Positions 1 through 7,290 are shown, counted from the first letter of the stretch. The stretch is 11,796 nucleotides of DNA from Rhodoferax sp. (GCA_030683195.1 JAUXQA010000358.1:1-11796), one strand, 5' to 3'. Notes: generated by a model from the sequence alone, not told the origin. A program made the numbers and translations.

Positions 1-79
1 CGACGTGATGCTCAAGGAATGGCTGGACAAAGCCGGCCCCGAGGGTGTGGCCCTGGTCGATGCATTTCGCAAACCCTGA
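1..79 (+). CDS. C-terminal end of a probable TRAP transporter solute-binding protein (DctP type), partial
   Basis: The frame starting at base 2 is open to a TGA at 77-79 and gives 25 residues, including the stretch EWLDKAGPEGVALVDAFRKP. An ending of this kind (a tryptophan-containing helix, then AGPEG and a short basic tail) is common in periplasmic DctP-type TRAP binding proteins, which capture a carboxylate-type ligand and hand it to the membrane subunits. The identity rests mainly on position: the dctQ and dctM genes follow on the same strand, dctQ only 16 bases later, which is the usual P-Q-M order. The start and almost the whole gene lie outside the window, so ligand type cannot be judged. 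Confidence 0.6.
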   Translation, partial: DVMLKEWLDKAGPEGVALVDAFRKP

Positions 80-95
80 TTGACCCGCGAGCCTC

Positions 96-605
96 ATGCG
101 TAAAGCACTTGACGCGCTCTACAACAGCGCGGCCGCTCTGGCCGCGCTGTGTCTGGTCGGCCTGCTGATCATGGTGATGCTGTCCATCGTGGGGCGGCAA
201 CTGCACTTTCATGTGCCAGGCACCGATGCCTATGCCGGCTACCTGATGGCGGCCAGCGGTTTTCTGGCACTTGCGCACACCTTGAAGCGCGGCGAGCATA
301 TCCGGGTCACACTGCTGCTGGCCCAGCTCACTAGCCCCTGGAAAAAAGGCCTGGAGTTGTGGTCGCTCGGCTTTGCCACAGCGCTCAGCAGCTTGTTTGC
401 CTGGTACTGCTGCCGCCTGGCGTGGCAGTCTCGCACCTTTCATGACATCTCCACCGGCAGTGATGCCACTCCACTGTGGATTCCCCAAATCCCCATGGCA
501 GTGGGCGCCGTCATCCTGGCGATTGCCTTTATTGATGAGCTCGTGCTGGAGATCACCGGGCAGCGGGTGGAGAAATCCAGCGACGAACCATTGCGCACTG
601 AATGA
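96..605 (+). CDS. dctQ: TRAP transporter small permease subunit (DctQ family)
   Basis: This 169-residue inner-membrane protein has the usual DctQ size and layout: four hydrophobic segments at about 12-32, 47-62, 90-108 and 130-152. The family signature KRGEHIRV at about 64-71 follows the second segment, and PLWIPQIPMAVGA at 126-138 leads into the fourth. DctQ subunits pair with DctM to form the membrane part of tripartite, ion-gradient-driven uptake systems fed by a periplasmic binding protein. The ATG at 96 is the first start after the upstream stop and places the first membrane segment correctly. No strong Shine-Dalgarno sequence is visible, so translation may depend on the gene 16 bases upstream. 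Transported solute unknown. Confidence 0.9.
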   Translation: MRKALDALYNSAAALAALCLVGLLIMVMLSIVGRQLHFHVPGTDAYAGYLMAASGFLALAHTLKRGEHIRVTLLLAQLTSPWKKGLELWSLGFATALSSLFAWYCCRLAWQSRTFHDISTGSDATPLWIPQIPMAVGAVILAIAFIDELVLEITGQRVEKSSDEPLRTE

Positions 606-647
606 CACCCGTCACCCAAGCCACTTTACCCGAGCCGACACATTGCC

Positions 648-1946
648 ATGAATGATCTCTACATCACCGCCGCCCTGCTGGTGTCCCTGCTGCTTATTTT
701 GGGCAGCGGCGTCTGGGTTGGCCTCACCCTCACCGGGGTAGCCTGGATGGCGGTCACGCTGTTCTCAAGCCGTGCCGCCGGCGACGCCATGGCTGTCACG
801 GTCTGGGGCTCGTCGTCGAGCTGGACGCTGACTGCCCTGCCCTTGTTTGTATGGATGGGTGAAATTTTGTTTCGTACCCGCCTGAGCCAAGACATGTTCA
901 AGGGGCTGGCCCCCTGGGTGCAAGGCCTGCCAGGCCGGCTGCTGCACACCAACGTGATCGGTTGCACCATCTTTGCAGCTGTCTCGGGCTCAAGCGCAGC
1001 CACCTGCGCCACCATCGGCAAGATGACCTTGCCTGAACTCAAAAAGCGGGGCTACCCGGACCACATGGTCATCGGCACACTGGCCGGGGCCAGCACGTTG
1101 GGGCTGCTTATCCCACCGTCGATCATCATGATTGTTTACGGCGTAGCCGCCGAGGTGTCGATCTCCAAGCTGTTCATCGCCGGTGTGCTGCCCGGCATTT
1201 TGCTGGCGGCGCTGTTCTCGGGTTACATCATGTTGTGGGCCTTGCGCAACCCGGACCAAGTGCCAGCTGCGTCTGAGAAATTCACTTTCATGCAAAAGTT
1301 GTCAGCCTCGCGCAGCCTGATTCCGGTGGTAAGCCTGATTGCCGCGGTGCTGGGGTCGATCTACTCGGGCATGGCTACCGCCACGGAAGCTGCAGCCGTG
1401 GGTGTGGTCGGTTCGCTCATCATCTCAACGTTACAAGGCTCCATGAACTGGGGCACATTTCGGGATGCACTGATGGGTGCCACCCGCCTGTACTGCATGA
1501 TCGCGCTGATTTTGGCCGGCGCCGCATTTCTGACACTGGCAATGGGCTACATCGGCTTGCCGCGCCATCTGGCCGAATGGATCAGCTCACTGGGTTTGAG
1601 CAAGGCGCAGTTGATCATGGCGCTGTCGGTATTCTTTATTTTGCTGGGCTGCTTTCTGGACGGCATCTCGATGGTGGTACTGACCATGGGCGTGCTTATG
1701 CCCACGGTGCAGGCGGCGGGCATTGACCCGATCTGGTTCGGCATTTTTGTAGTGCTGGTGGTGGAGATGGCCCAGATCACGCCACCGGTAGGCTTCAACC
1801 TGTTTGTGCTGCAGGGCATGACCGGGCGCCAGTTGACCTGGATTGCCAAGGTCACCATGCCCATGTTTTTCCTGATGTGCCTGGCCGTGGCACTGATTTA
1901 CCTGTTTCCGGGCATCGTGACCTGGTTGCCGCAAAACATGGGCTAG
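648..1946 (+). CDS. dctM: TRAP transporter large permease subunit (DctM family)
   Basis: A 432-residue, strongly hydrophobic protein of standard DctM length. Family landmarks are in order: ALPLFVWMGEILFRT (about 63-77), FAAVSGSSAATCATIG (109-124), GLLIPPSIIMIVYG (152-165), the GMATATEAAAVGV segment (241-253) and QITPPVGFNLFVLQG near 376-390. DctM is the channel-forming subunit, with two repeated halves and re-entrant hairpins, that moves the substrate into the cytoplasm together with sodium ions or protons. It follows dctQ after a 42-base gap that contains no terminator-like hairpin, and the upstream bases show no clear ribosome site. The three TRAP genes probably form one transcript that runs into crcB. 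Confidence 0.95.
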   Translation: MNDLYITAALLVSLLLILGSGVWVGLTLTGVAWMAVTLFSSRAAGDAMAVTVWGSSSSWTLTALPLFVWMGEILFRTRLSQDMFKGLAPWVQGLPGRLLHTNVIGCTIFAAVSGSSAATCATIGKMTLPELKKRGYPDHMVIGTLAGASTLGLLIPPSIIMIVYGVAAEVSISKLFIAGVLPGILLAALFSGYIMLWALRNPDQVPAASEKFTFMQKLSASRSLIPVVSLIAAVLGSIYSGMATATEAAAVGVVGSLIISTLQGSMNWGTFRDALMGATRLYCMIALILAGAAFLTLAMGYIGLPRHLAEWISSLGLSKAQLIMALSVFFILLGCFLDGISMVVLTMGVLMPTVQAAGIDPIWFGIFVVLVVEMAQITPPVGFNLFVLQGMTGRQLTWIAKVTMPMFFLMCLAVALIYLFPGIVTWLPQNMG

Positions 1947-1956
1947 GGCGGGGTTG

Positions 1957-2334
1957 ATGTTGTCCGTCTTCGCCATTTGCATCGGTGCCAGCATTGGCGC
2001 CCTCGCCCGCTGGGGTCTGGGCTTGTGGCTCAACCCCGGCGCACTTCTGCCCTGGGGTACGCTGGCAGCCAACCTGCTGGGCGGTTACCTGGTGGGCATT
2101 TGCGTGGCGGTATTCCAGGCCCTGCCGCAACTGGACCCTGTCTGGCGGTTGGCCTTGGTCACGGGGTTTTTAGGCGCACTGACGACGTTCTCCAGCTTCT
2201 CGGCCGAGGTGGTCGGGATGCTGGGACAACAGCGCTATGGCCTGGCCTTTGGAACGGCTGCGCTGCATTTGCTCGGGTCGTTGTTGCTGACCATCGCGGG
2301 CATCAAGACAGCTATTCTAATTATAGCTACCTAG
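1957..2334 (+). CDS. crcB: Fluoride ion channel CrcB/Fluc
   Basis: A 125-residue, four-helix membrane protein with the CrcB/Fluc hallmarks: GASIGALARWGLG (10-22), the conserved Asn39 within WGTLAANLLGG, and GFLGALTTFSSFS (70-82), which holds the pore-lining phenylalanines F78 and F81. The family forms dual-topology dimers that let toxic cytoplasmic fluoride out. I chose the ATG at 1957; a TTG at 1954 would add one residue. An AGGG-type ribosome site at 1945-1948 overlaps the dctM stop, and the 10-base gap implies co-transcription with the TRAP genes. No fluoride riboswitch can precede the gene at this position. The last eight codons (TAILIIAT and the stop) come from an intergenic repeat, so the natural C-terminus has probably been replaced or extended. 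Confidence 0.93.
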   Translation: MLSVFAICIGASIGALARWGLGLWLNPGALLPWGTLAANLLGGYLVGICVAVFQALPQLDPVWRLALVTGFLGALTTFSSFSAEVVGMLGQQRYGLAFGTAALHLLGSLLLTIAGIKTAILIIAT

Positions 2335-2370
2335 GCAACAAACGCGCCGGCTAGAGGGCTATTTTGCCAA
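2309..2370. repeat. Comamonadaceae-type short intergenic repeat with an AGCTAT/ATAGCT hairpin
   Basis: The element starts with a perfect 6-bp inverted repeat, AGCTAT (2310-2315) and ATAGCT (2323-2328), separated by an AT-rich TCTAATT. A spacer follows, then GGCTAGAGGGCTATTTTG (2350-2366). From memory, this arrangement (an AT-rich hairpin, about 20 bases, then a CTAGAGG-plus-T-run box) occurs in many copies between genes in Rhodoferax, Polaromonas and Acidovorax genomes. Only one copy is present here, so repetition cannot be shown from the window. It lies between two convergent genes and its left end is translated as the C-terminus of CrcB. It might act as a transcription barrier for either strand, but no T-tailed hairpin is obvious. 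Confidence 0.6.
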
Positions 2371-2408
2371 TATTTAGCCAAAAACAGCTATCCATCAGAC
2401 TGCGAAGG

Positions 2409-3500
2409 TCAGTTTTGCCGGTTCATCTCCACAATGCCGTCCACAAACTCCTTGAGAACCAGCGCAGCGCCAGCCTCAATAGAGGTAAATTCGACCCGGC
2501 ACTCAAAGCCGACAGTCAGGCCAGACACCCGCAAAACCTTGGCGTAAATCTCGCTGAGACTCGACCCCAGCAAAGATACCGACAAGACAATTTTGATGTC
2601 ACTGAACGGCTCAATCGGCACGGGGCTGACGATGCTCATGCCCCCGTAACTGATGTCGATCACCCGCCCCAGATACTCTTCAGGCAACACGGTTTTACCG
2701 CTGAGCACCTGAAACGCCAGCGGCATGTCCACCTCGACCCGCGGGCTGTTGCGAATCTCCCGGGCGGGCGCCACCAGCGGTGTGGGTCTTTGGGTCGCCA
2801 ACAATTCATACATGCGCACCGCGCCTTTTTTGCCCTTGACCTTGACCTCGTTGACATCGCCAATTTCGATGAACTCGCGAGCTATTCTGTAGGTGTTTTC
2901 GCTCAGCAGAATCTGCCCACGCAGGCTATGCGCCTCTACCCGTGAGGCCAGATTGACCTGGTCACCAATCACGGTGTACTCGCTGTGCAGGATGGAGCCC
3001 AGATGCCCGGCGACCACATTGCCGGTATTGATCCCGATGCCCATGTAAAAAGGCGCCATGCCAAAGCGCTTGTTGGCTTCATTGATGTCGAGCATGGCCA
3101 TTTGCATCTCGATGGCGCAGGCAAGCGCACTCTCCAGGTCATGAACGTGCGTTTGCGGGGCACCAAACAGGGCCATGATGGCGTCCCCCATGAACTTGTC
3201 GATGGTGCCGCCATGGCGAATGATGATTTCGCTCATGCGTTTGAAGTACCGGTTGAGGGCTGCCACCATCTCCAGCGCGGTGTACTTCTCGGCCACGGCC
3301 GTGAAGCCGCGCAGATCTGACAACAGAATGGTGACCGGGCGACTCTCGGCGCTCTGCATGGTGTGCATCGCGGCATGAAGCAGCTCACCAATTTTCGACC
3401 TGAGTTCCGACTGGCTGCTTGGGGCATTGCCCGGCGCCGCTTGCTGATTGAACAAGCTCAGCAATTGCTCGGTGAGTTGCGATTGGTCGTCTTGCTGCAT
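2409..3500 (-). CDS. Class III adenylate/guanylate cyclase fused to a C-terminal PilZ domain
   Basis: This 363-residue protein has no signal peptide or membrane helix and is probably cytoplasmic. Residues 1-50 are a Gln-rich, helical-looking leader. Residues about 54-235 are a class III cyclase domain with all key residues: metal-binding D62 (SDLRGFT) and D106 (KFMGDAIMALFG), base-selecting K102 and T176 (YTVIGD), and transition-state N183 and R187 (VNLASR). The Lys-Thr pair points to ATP, so cAMP is the likely product. Residues about 247-355 form a PilZ domain carrying both c-di-GMP contacts: RNSPR (250-254) and DISYGG (282-287). The architecture suggests a cyclase controlled by c-di-GMP. 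It lies 42 bases after the aldehyde dehydrogenase gene on the same strand, so read-through is possible. The ribosome site is weak and lies beside a hairpin. Confidence 0.92.
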   Translation of the reverse strand: MQQDDQSQLTEQLLSLFNQQAAPGNAPSSQSELRSKIGELLHAAMHTMQSAESRPVTILLSDLRGFTAVAEKYTALEMVAALNRYFKRMSEIIIRHGGTIDKFMGDAIMALFGAPQTHVHDLESALACAIEMQMAMLDINEANKRFGMAPFYMGIGINTGNVVAGHLGSILHSEYTVIGDQVNLASRVEAHSLRGQILLSENTYRIAREFIEIGDVNEVKVKGKKGAVRMYELLATQRPTPLVAPAREIRNSPRVEVDMPLAFQVLSGKTVLPEEYLGRVIDISYGGMSIVSPVPIEPFSDIKIVLSVSLLGSSLSEIYAKVLRVSGLTVGFECRVEFTSIEAGAALVLKEFVDGIVEMNRQN

Positions 3501-3502
3501 GG

Positions 3503-3534
3503 TCTCGGGGGGTCTGGCGAAATAGCCCCTGAGA
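3503..3534 (-). promoter_or_regulatory. Hairpin in the leader just before the cyclase start codon
   Basis: Arms at 3503-3511 (TCTCGGGGG) and 3526-3534 (CCCCTGAGA) can pair over nine positions around a 14-base loop. In the minus-strand transcript one position is an A-C mismatch. The inner arm ends two bases before the cyclase ATG and covers the place where a ribosome site would sit. No T-run follows, so it is not a classical terminator. It could reduce or regulate translation of the cyclase, but it may also be chance in a G-rich stretch. Confidence 0.3.
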
Positions 3535-3542
3535 ATAGCAGC

Positions 3543-5051
3543 CTAAACTTCGAACTTGATGCCTTGGGCCAACGGCAAGGTGCTGCCGTAATTGATGGTG
3601 TTGGTGGCCCGGCGCATGTAGGCCTTCCAGGAATCCGACCCCGACTCGCGTCCGCCCCCGGTCTCTTTCTCGCCGCCAAACGCACCGCCAATCTCGGCGC
3701 CGCTGGTGCCGATGTTGACGTTGGCAATGCCGCAATCCGAGCCGCGAGCGGAAGTAAAGACTTCGGCCTCGCGCAGGTCTTGCGTAAACACGGCAGATGA
3801 CAAGCCATGGGCCACGGCGTTGTTGAGCGCAATCGCCTCGTCAAAGCTGTCGTAGGGCACCACGTACAAAATTGGCGCAAAGGTCTCGTGCACCATCGGA
3901 CCACTTTGGCTGCTCAGTTCCACGATGGCGGGTCGCACATAGAAAGCATCCGCTTCGCCAACGGACTCTCGTGCACCGAAATGCACCAGTGCCCCAACTT
4001 CGCGCGCTTGTGTCAAGGCCAGTTGCATGGCCTCAAAAGCACGCGCATCAATCAGCGGCCCCACCAGTGTGCCATCCTCCATCGGGTTACCCACTGGCAG
4101 GCGCTCGAACACAGAGCGCAAAGAGGCCAGCAAGGGCGCATAGATGGAGCGGTGCACGATCAAGCGGCGCAGCGAGGTGCACCGCTGCCCAGCGGTGCCG
4201 GCCGCAGAGAACGCCGCAGCACGCACGACCAGCGCCAAATCGGCCGATGGGCAAACAATGGCGGCATTGTTGCCCCCCAGTTCCAGCAGAGAGCGCTTGA
4301 ACTGCGCCGCGCAGGCAATATTCACGGCACGACCCATGGTGGTAGATCCAGTGGCACTCACCAGCTTGACCGCAGGGTGGGCCACCAACGCCTCTCCAAC
4401 CGAGCGCTCGCCCATCAACAACTCAGCCAGGCCTTCTGTGTCCAGCCCCTGCTCACGGGCAGTCTGCAACAGCAGGCCGTTGAGTGCCAGCGCACACAAA
4501 GGCGCCTTCTCCGATGGTTTCCAGACCAGGGTGTTGCCACACACCAGCGCCAGTGCAGCGTTCCAGGCAAAGACGGCCATCGGAAAATTGAATGCTGAAA
4601 TAATCCCCACCACGCCCAGAGGGTGCCAGGTTTCCAGCAGTTTGTGGTCAGGCCGCTCGCTGGCAATGGTCAAGCCGTAAAGTTGGCGCGACAGGCCCAC
4701 GGCAAATTCGCAGATGTCCACCACCTCCTGCACTTCACCCAAGCCCTCCTGAACGATCTTGCCGGTTTCCAGCGTGATCAGGCGCCCCAGCGGCTCCTTG
4801 TGGCGGCGCACCGCCTCCCCAAAGGCGCGCACCAGGTCACCGCGCTTGGGGGCCGGCACGTTGCGCCAGCTCAAAGAGCGCTGGTGGGCGCGCTCGATGG
4901 CCGTATTCACCTGCGTTGCCGGGGTGGAGTCCACTCGCGCAAGCAAGCTGCCGTCAATGGGCGTGTGAACCTCCAGCCCGGCTGGGCTGTCGGCAGGAGC
5001 ATTCAGGCCCAGAGCCTGAAAAATGGATTGAACATCGTTTAAATGAGACAT
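3543..5051 (-). CDS. amaB: Alpha-aminoadipate semialdehyde / piperideine-6-carboxylate dehydrogenase (ALDH7, AmaB type)
   Basis: A 502-residue NAD-dependent aldehyde dehydrogenase of the ALDH7 (antiquitin) family, resembling human ALDH7A1 along its length as I recall that sequence. Visible residues are the oxyanion Asn155 (AFNFP), Lys178 (WKPSE), general base Glu257 (LELGGNNAA), nucleophile Cys291 (TAGQRCTSLRR) and the long family block GTSGAEIGGAFGGEKETGGG (448-467). Residues matching human Glu121 and Arg301, which recognise the aminoadipate moiety, are conserved as Glu109 (EVQE) and Arg290. The reaction is alpha-aminoadipate semialdehyde, in equilibrium with cyclic piperideine-6-carboxylate, to alpha-aminoadipate, a step of lysine and pipecolate breakdown. 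It lies 16 bases after the binding-protein gene, the last enzyme of the unit. The symbol follows the Pseudomonas gene and is by family, not proven orthology. Confidence 0.9.
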   Translation of the reverse strand: MSHLNDVQSIFQALGLNAPADSPAGLEVHTPIDGSLLARVDSTPATQVNTAIERAHQRSLSWRNVPAPKRGDLVRAFGEAVRRHKEPLGRLITLETGKIVQEGLGEVQEVVDICEFAVGLSRQLYGLTIASERPDHKLLETWHPLGVVGIISAFNFPMAVFAWNAALALVCGNTLVWKPSEKAPLCALALNGLLLQTAREQGLDTEGLAELLMGERSVGEALVAHPAVKLVSATGSTTMGRAVNIACAAQFKRSLLELGGNNAAIVCPSADLALVVRAAAFSAAGTAGQRCTSLRRLIVHRSIYAPLLASLRSVFERLPVGNPMEDGTLVGPLIDARAFEAMQLALTQAREVGALVHFGARESVGEADAFYVRPAIVELSSQSGPMVHETFAPILYVVPYDSFDEAIALNNAVAHGLSSAVFTQDLREAEVFTSARGSDCGIANVNIGTSGAEIGGAFGGEKETGGGRESGSDSWKAYMRRATNTINYGSTLPLAQGIKFEV

Positions 5052-5067
5052 GGTGTGCAGTTACTTT

Positions 5068-6141
5068 CTATCGCTCGATGATACGGTTCCAGCGGGCATT
5101 CCAGGCTGGGCGATTTTCGTTGATGGCATCCCAATCCACTACAACAGCAGTCTTCATGTACTCGCCAAACTGTTTGAGTTTGAGCTTGGCATCGTCTCCG
5201 ACGGCTGGCGCCTTGGGGTTGGATGGAATCTGGTTACCGTGCTGCAAGCCGGCGGATTGGGCTTCTGCAGTAAGCAGGTATTCGGCCAGCTTGTGGGCCA
5301 GCACAGGTTCGCTGTTGTTGGCAATCACGCATTCGCCGACCATCAGCACCACCGAGCCTTCCTTGGGCTGGGCATATTCAACTGAGATGCCTTTTTCCTG
5401 CAAGGTCGCGACAGAGGTGGGTGTCAGCGGCGCAATCGCAGCCTCACCGGTTTGAATCATCTCTGACAACTTGGCTGAACTGGGGATGTACTCCAGCACG
5501 TTAGGGCCTACGCTGCCCTTCCAGGCCGCAAAGCCAGGCTCCACGTTTTTGTCAGTGCCGCCCTTGATGCGGTTGAACATCAGGAAACCATGCAGGCCAA
5601 AGGTGGACGAGGACAGCGACTGAAAGACCACCTTGCCCTTGAACTTAGGGTCCGCCAGGTCCATCCAGGAGGTGGGGGGAGCCCATCCCTTCTCGGCAAA
5701 CATTTTTTTGTTGTAGGCCAGTCCCGTCATGCCCATGGTGACGCCGGTCGCCATGTCGCCCTTGAAGCGGGCGGTGGGATACACCTCGTTCAGCGCCGGG
5801 CTGGGTTTCATCTTTTCACACAAACCCATTCCGATGGCGCGGGCCATCACTCCATCGTCAAGAAACATCACATGCATCTGCGGCTTGTCCTTGGCGGCCT
5901 GCGCCTTGGCCAGAATGTCGGCCGAACCACCGGGCACAACCACCACCTTGACGTTATTGGCTTTCTCGAACGCGGGAAACACATGTTCGGTCCACGTCTT
6001 CTCCATGGAGCCACCGTTCATGCCGATGTAAATCGTCTTGGTTTGGGCGTGGGCCGCACCGGCCGACAGCGCCACGGCCGCAACGGCCAGCGACAACAGT
6101 GAACGACGCGCCTTGCAGGGCATGGAACTGATTTTTTTCAT
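5068..6141 (-). CDS. Periplasmic binding protein of a polyamine/opine-type ABC transporter (PotD-like)
   Basis: A 357-residue protein with a clear Sec signal peptide: KARR near residue 10, a hydrophobic stretch at about 14-30 and a likely cut after AHA at 32. The mature part shows PotD/SBP type-1 features: TIYIGMNGGSMEKTW (36-50), then FEKANNVKVVVVPGGSADI with the usual hinge strand. The PotD-like group binds spermidine, putrescine, opines and other amines, so an amine ligand fits, but the pocket does not reveal which. It is preceded by the strong ribosome site AAGGAGA overlapping the upstream stop, which should raise its yield over the membrane parts. It is placed between the dehydrogenase genes and the aldehyde dehydrogenase, away from the other ABC genes. 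A second ATG at residue 7 is less likely as start. Confidence 0.9.
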   Translation of the reverse strand: MKKISSMPCKARRSLLSLAVAAVALSAGAAHAQTKTIYIGMNGGSMEKTWTEHVFPAFEKANNVKVVVVPGGSADILAKAQAAKDKPQMHVMFLDDGVMARAIGMGLCEKMKPSPALNEVYPTARFKGDMATGVTMGMTGLAYNKKMFAEKGWAPPTSWMDLADPKFKGKVVFQSLSSSTFGLHGFLMFNRIKGGTDKNVEPGFAAWKGSVGPNVLEYIPSSAKLSEMIQTGEAAIAPLTPTSVATLQEKGISVEYAQPKEGSVVLMVGECVIANNSEPVLAHKLAEYLLTAEAQSAGLQHGNQIPSNPKAPAVGDDAKLKLKQFGEYMKTAVVVDWDAINENRPAWNARWNRIIER

Positions 6142-6147
6142 GAAAAG

Positions 6148-6154
6148 TCTCCTT
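6148..6154 (-). promoter_or_regulatory. Strong Shine-Dalgarno site of the binding-protein gene
   Basis: The minus strand reads AAGGAGA six bases before the ATG at 6141, and its first base is part of the TGA stop of the beta-subunit gene. It is one of the strongest ribosome sites in the window and fixes the start at 6141 rather than the ATG at 6123. Confidence 0.75.
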
Positions 6155-7290
6155 CAGGTTGAGGGGTTGAGTGAACTAACGGACGGGAAACGCAAAATCG
6201 AAAAAGCGGCAATCGGGGTCGCTGTGGTGCCATCACGCACCAAGTCGGCGAGCACCGCGCCCACCGCAGGGCCAATCTGGAAGCCGGCACCGGCAAAACC
6301 AAATCCATGGAACAGCCCTGGTGTGGTGGCACTGGGGCTCAGCACCGGCTCGCGGTCAGGCAAATAGCCTTCGGTGCCGCTCCAACTACGGATGATGTGC
6401 GCATGACGCAGCTTGGGCAACAACTCCACCGTGCGGGCCAACACCAGCGAGAGGGCGTCCCGACTGGGCCGGGCGCGGTCGGCGTCCAGTGCATAGCCTT
6501 GCGAGCCGCCAATGACGCAATTGCCGCGCGGCGCCTGGCGCGCGTAAATGCCGCCGCCCTCCACGCCCAAACTGAGATTCATGAACATCGGCAGTGGTTC
6601 GGTCACGGCCATCACGGGATGGCCCGACACCATGGGCACCGCTTCGCCAAAATGCGCCGCCACAGCACCAGCCCAAGCCCCCGCGCAATTCAGCAGATAA
6701 CGCGCACGCACCTCCAGCGCCACACCCGAGGTCAACACGAAGTGGCGGCCGTCATGGACCATCGTGTCCACCCGGGTCTGTTCGCGAATATCCGCCCCCA
6801 GCCTTACAGCCGCGCGGGCAAACGCGGGCGAAACCAGCCGGGGGTTGGCGTGGCCGTCGTCCGGGCAAAAAGAACCGCCCACAGCACGGGCGCCGAGCCA
6901 GGGATGTTGCGTGCGCAAATCTGCAGCGCTCAGCATTTGCAAACCCATGCCGAAGCCACGGCTGCGCTCCCGATAGGCCTCCAGCGAAGCCAGGTCAGCC
7001 TCGCTGCGAGCCATCTTGAGGTGACCCGAGCGCTGGTATTCGCCGTCAATGCCGATCAACTCGGGCAGCCGGCTCCAGATGGCGTGGGCACGCTGGGCCA
7101 AAGGCAGTTGCGTGAGCGGGCGCCCCTGGCGGCGCACGCCACCGTAGTTGACGCCGCTGGAACGGGAGCCACAAAAGTCGCGCTCCAGCAAAGTGACTGT
7201 GAACCCCATTTGGCGCAGAGCCAGTGCCGCTGATGCGCCCATGATGCCCCCACCAATGATGGCCACGTCAGACACGATTTTTTCCATCAT
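6154..7290 (-). CDS. Beta subunit of a heterotrimeric amine/amino-acid dehydrogenase (DAO-family FAD oxidoreductase)
   Basis: A 378-residue flavoprotein of the D-amino-acid oxidase fold. The FAD-binding GGGIMG lies at 13-18, the strand-ending acidic residue is E36 (VTLLERD), and the C-terminal flavin motif FHGFGFAGAGFQIGPAVG spans 327-344. The segment GGIYARQAPRGNCVIGGSQG (246-265) is typical of the HcnC / opine oxidase B / D-hydroxyproline dehydrogenase beta group. This subunit should hold the substrate-oxidising FAD and act on a C-N bond of an amino or imino acid. Its partners are the alpha and gamma genes directly upstream, and the start overlaps the alpha stop as ATGA. A GAGGAG site lies five bases before the first ATG and eight before the second, so translation could begin at either. 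Substrate not deducible from sequence alone. Confidence 0.9.
   Translation of the reverse strand: MMEKIVSDVAIIGGGIMGASAALALRQMGFTVTLLERDFCGSRSSGVNYGGVRRQGRPLTQLPLAQRAHAIWSRLPELIGIDGEYQRSGHLKMARSEADLASLEAYRERSRGFGMGLQMLSAADLRTQHPWLGARAVGGSFCPDDGHANPRLVSPAFARAAVRLGADIREQTRVDTMVHDGRHFVLTSGVALEVRARYLLNCAGAWAGAVAAHFGEAVPMVSGHPVMAVTEPLPMFMNLSLGVEGGGIYARQAPRGNCVIGGSQGYALDADRARPSRDALSLVLARTVELLPKLRHAHIIRSWSGTEGYLPDREPVLSPSATTPGLFHGFGFAGAGFQIGPAVGAVLADLVRDGTTATPIAAFSILRFPSVSSLNPST

Noticed and set aside
1850..1956. Fluoride riboswitch upstream of crcB
   Set aside because: The region is dctM coding sequence up to 10 bases before crcB, and I see no crcB-motif pseudoknot elements there.
2357..2385. Possible terminator GGCTA...TAGCC between the convergent crcB and cyclase genes
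   Set aside because: The stem is only five pairs with a 13-base loop. The A-run follows it on the plus strand, so there is no U-tract downstream for either transcript.
3807..4598. Long open frame on the plus strand opposite the aldehyde dehydrogenase gene (263 codons)
   Set aside because: It is fully antisense to a well-supported ALDH7 gene; the translation is rich in His, Gln and Arg with no domain motif, as expected for a shadow in GC-rich DNA.
6307..7233. Plus-strand open frame of 308 codons opposite the beta-subunit gene
   Set aside because: Antisense to a clear FAD protein, low-complexity composition, no recognisable motif.
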